Shown one piece after another: positions 62,510 to 64,000 of a stretch of DNA of 64,000 bases. The DNA comes from Methylopila jiangsuensis (GTDB lineage: Bacteria > Pseudomonadota > Alphaproteobacteria > Rhizobiales > Methylopilaceae). The position numbers and the translations under genes are program-made. The notes beneath the pieces are model-generated. The model was not told where the DNA came from. It did not search any database and saw only the letters and a program-made list of their open reading frames with translations. Location of the stretch: positions 1,054,001 through 1,118,000 of the forward strand of contig NZ_BSFK01000005.1 of NCBI RefSeq assembly GCF_027922305.1, in the 5' to 3' direction. The first letter of the stretch is position 1, and each line of letters starts with the position of its first letter.

Positions 62510-64000
62510 TCACAGCAGAAAATCCTTCGAAATCAGCCCGTCCGTGTTGGCGACGAGGATCGAGAAGTCCGCGCTCCGGTCGCCGTTCACATCGCCGTAG
62601 AGGTAGAGGTGGCCATTTGGGCCGACGTCATAGCGCAACTGGCCGGCGACGCCCGCGGTGAAGGCCGCGGTTTTGATCAGGGTGAACGCCTGATCGCCGG
62701 TCGCCAAAGTCGAAGCGTCAATGCCGCGAAGATCGATCTTGTCGATGCCGCTCGGACTGAAGTCGAGGATCACATCACGCCCCGCGCCGTACAGTTGGCT
62801 ATCGGTAATGGAATTAAATATAAATATGTCTCCGCTGGCCCCTCCGGTCAGACGATCAGCCCCCAAGCCTCCCGTCAACCAGTCGTTACTGGCGCCGCCG
62901 TCGAGGGTATCTGCACCGCTATCACCGTAAAGGTAGTCCTTCCCATCTCCACCCAAGATCGTGTCATCTCCCCCGTAGCCGTAGAGACGGTCCCGACCTT
63001 CCCCCCCGTCGATCACATTCGCGCCCGATGAACCATAGATGTAATCATCTCCACCAGCGCCGACGACATTTTCAATGCTGTCGAAAGCTATATTGTAAGA
63101 ATATCCAAAACCGTCATCCCGCCACTCTGCAAAACCAGCTCCCAAGTCGACGCTCCCCATAGACTCGCGCGACATGGTCAACAGAACCAGCGTATCTAAA
63201 CCTTCACCGCCCGAAACAGAGGTGTCACCGAAGCCAACTTTTATGGTGTCATTGCCACCCATGCCATAAAGAACATCGCCTTCTCCGCCCCCCTCGATGA
63301 CATTGTCGCCTTCATTTCCCCAGACATGAACAGGATTTCCCGCCCTCACCACTACATTTTCAATATTCGAATCAATTCTGTACTCATAAAAATCCACACT
63401 CGGAGAATATCTGTACTCCAGACGAACCGTATCGACGCCCTGTCCAGCAAGCTCCTTCACGGTGTCGGAGGCGTCGATCACATAGGTGTCGTTCCCACGT
63501 CCGCCCTCGAGCGTGTCCGCGCCCGCGCCGCCTTCAAGGTAGTCGTTCCCGCGTCCGCCCAGCAGACGGTCGTTCCCGCCGCCGCCCAGCAGGCGGTTGG
63601 CGCCGTCGTCGCCGCCGATCCAGTCGCCGAAGTCCGTGCCCGTGACGTTCTCCACGCCGCTGACCGTCAGCGTCACGCCCTCTCGCAGGGTCTGAGCGCC
63701 GGTGTTGGACAGCTGGATGCGGACCGCCGCCCCGCCCAGACCGCCTTCCGCGGCCGGCGCGAACTCGATCCGGTCCACGCCCGCGCCGCCGATCAGCGTG
63801 TCGCCGCCGAAGCCCGCCCGCAGAACGTCGTCGCCGGCGCCGCCGTTGAACGTGTCCGCGCCCGCGCCGAAGGCGGCGATCAGGTCGTTCCCGTCGCCGC
63901 CGTTGAGCGTGTTGTTCCCGACCAGCGCGCCCGTGATCAGATCGTCGCCAGCGCCGGCGTCGACGCTCCAGGCGCCGGTGGCGCCGCTGAGATAGACCCG
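62510..64000 (-). CDS. RTX calcium-binding secreted protein (serralysin-like C-terminal domain), 5' end outside window
   Basis: The 497 visible codons encode the C-terminal part. RTX nonapeptides such as GGGGNDRLLGGRGNDYLEG, then GGEGRDRLYGYGGDDTILGG and GGLGADRLTGGASGD, bind calcium and fold outside the cell. The last 110 residues (DVILDFSPSGIDKIDLRGID and the TDGLISKDFLL end) match the peptidase M10 C-terminal/type I secretion signal. The internal part at about 63040-63430 is A+T-rich. The gene continues beyond 64000, so catalytic or adhesion domains, if any, are unseen. Confidence 0.92.
   Translation of the reverse strand, partial: RVYLSGATGAWSVDAGAGDDLITGALVGNNTLNGGDGNDLIAAFGAGADTFNGGAGDDVLRAGFGGDTLIGGAGVDRIEFAPAAEGGLGGAAVRIQLSNTGAQTLREGVTLTVSGVENVTGTDFGDWIGGDDGANRLLGGGGNDRLLGGRGNDYLEGGAGADTLEGGRGNDTYVIDASDTVKELAGQGVDTVRLEYRYSPSVDFYEYRIDSNIENVVVRAGNPVHVWGNEGDNVIEGGGEGDVLYGMGGNDTIKVGFGDTSVSGGEGLDTLVLLTMSRESMGSVDLGAGFAEWRDDGFGYSYNIAFDSIENVVGAGGDDYIYGSSGANVIDGGEGRDRLYGYGGDDTILGGDGKDYLYGDSGADTLDGGASNDWLTGGLGADRLTGGASGDIFIFNSITDSQLYGAGRDVILDFSPSGIDKIDLRGIDASTLATGDQAFTLIKTAAFTAGVAGQLRYDVGPNGHLYLYGDVNGDRSADFSILVANTDGLISKDFLL

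Overview
The window is high-GC DNA (local exceptions are noted below) and reads as the chromosome of a Gram-negative alphaproteobacterium, most likely of the Hyphomicrobiales (Rhizobiales). The evidence is a DAP-type MurE, an alphaproteobacterial AccD that has lost most zinc cysteines, a type A RNase P RNA, a CtaA of the alphaproteobacterial type, a DUF2842 protein, lipobox lipoproteins, an OmpA-family protein and a TonB receptor. Many genes overlap by 1-4 bases (ATGA, GTGA, TGATG), so translational coupling is probably widespread. I see no phage, CRISPR array or tRNA.

Region 1 (1-12.0 kb, minus strand) is a dcw cluster read as mraZ-rsmH-ftsL-ftsI-murE-murF-mraY-orf56-murD-ftsW-murG, with murC probably starting at the left edge. 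Three TGGG repeats at exact 10-bp spacing, a likely MraZ box, precede mraZ. Region 2 (12.2-17.4 kb) has a UDP-glucuronate 4-epimerase gene directly downstream of rnpB, a lytic transglycosylase, an AmpD-like amidase, two small genes and a paaG-like enoyl-CoA hydratase. Region 3 (17.4-22.6 kb, minus) is trpF-trpB-trpA-accD-folC, with a REP-like palindromic element between trpB and trpA.

Region 4 (22.6-26.7 kb, minus) is the least explained and most interesting block. It holds an OmpA-domain protein, a four-helix membrane protein with large soluble ends, a secreted protein of unknown family and a glycine-zipper lipoprotein. The first three overlap or abut, suggesting a trans-envelope assembly. 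Region 5 (26.9-31.0 kb) has a MerR-family regulator with a textbook 19-bp-spacer dyad promoter, divergent from a sulfate ABC importer (binding protein, CysT, CysW) that ends at a decayed IS5-type transposase fragment, with no cysA. Region 6 (31.2-38.3 kb) is a FecI-FecR-TonB receptor-FhuD-FhuB siderophore uptake operon, also without its ATPase gene.

Region 7 (38.3-53.4 kb) is cell-surface material: a TPR-glycosyltransferase with very recent internal repeats, a Hint-domain protein, pirin, CtaA, a polysaccharide deacetylase, a TadE/TadE/TadG-like operon ending in a FemAB/BioF2-like acetyltransferase, and a Wzc-like chain-length protein (kinase site lost) divergent from a Wza-like exporter. Region 8 (53.4-64 kb) has mfd, a NUDIX hydrolase, a PhzF-family enzyme, two divergent PAP2 phosphatase paralogues, pdxY, a DedA protein and the C-terminal part of a secreted RTX calcium-binding protein that runs off the right edge.
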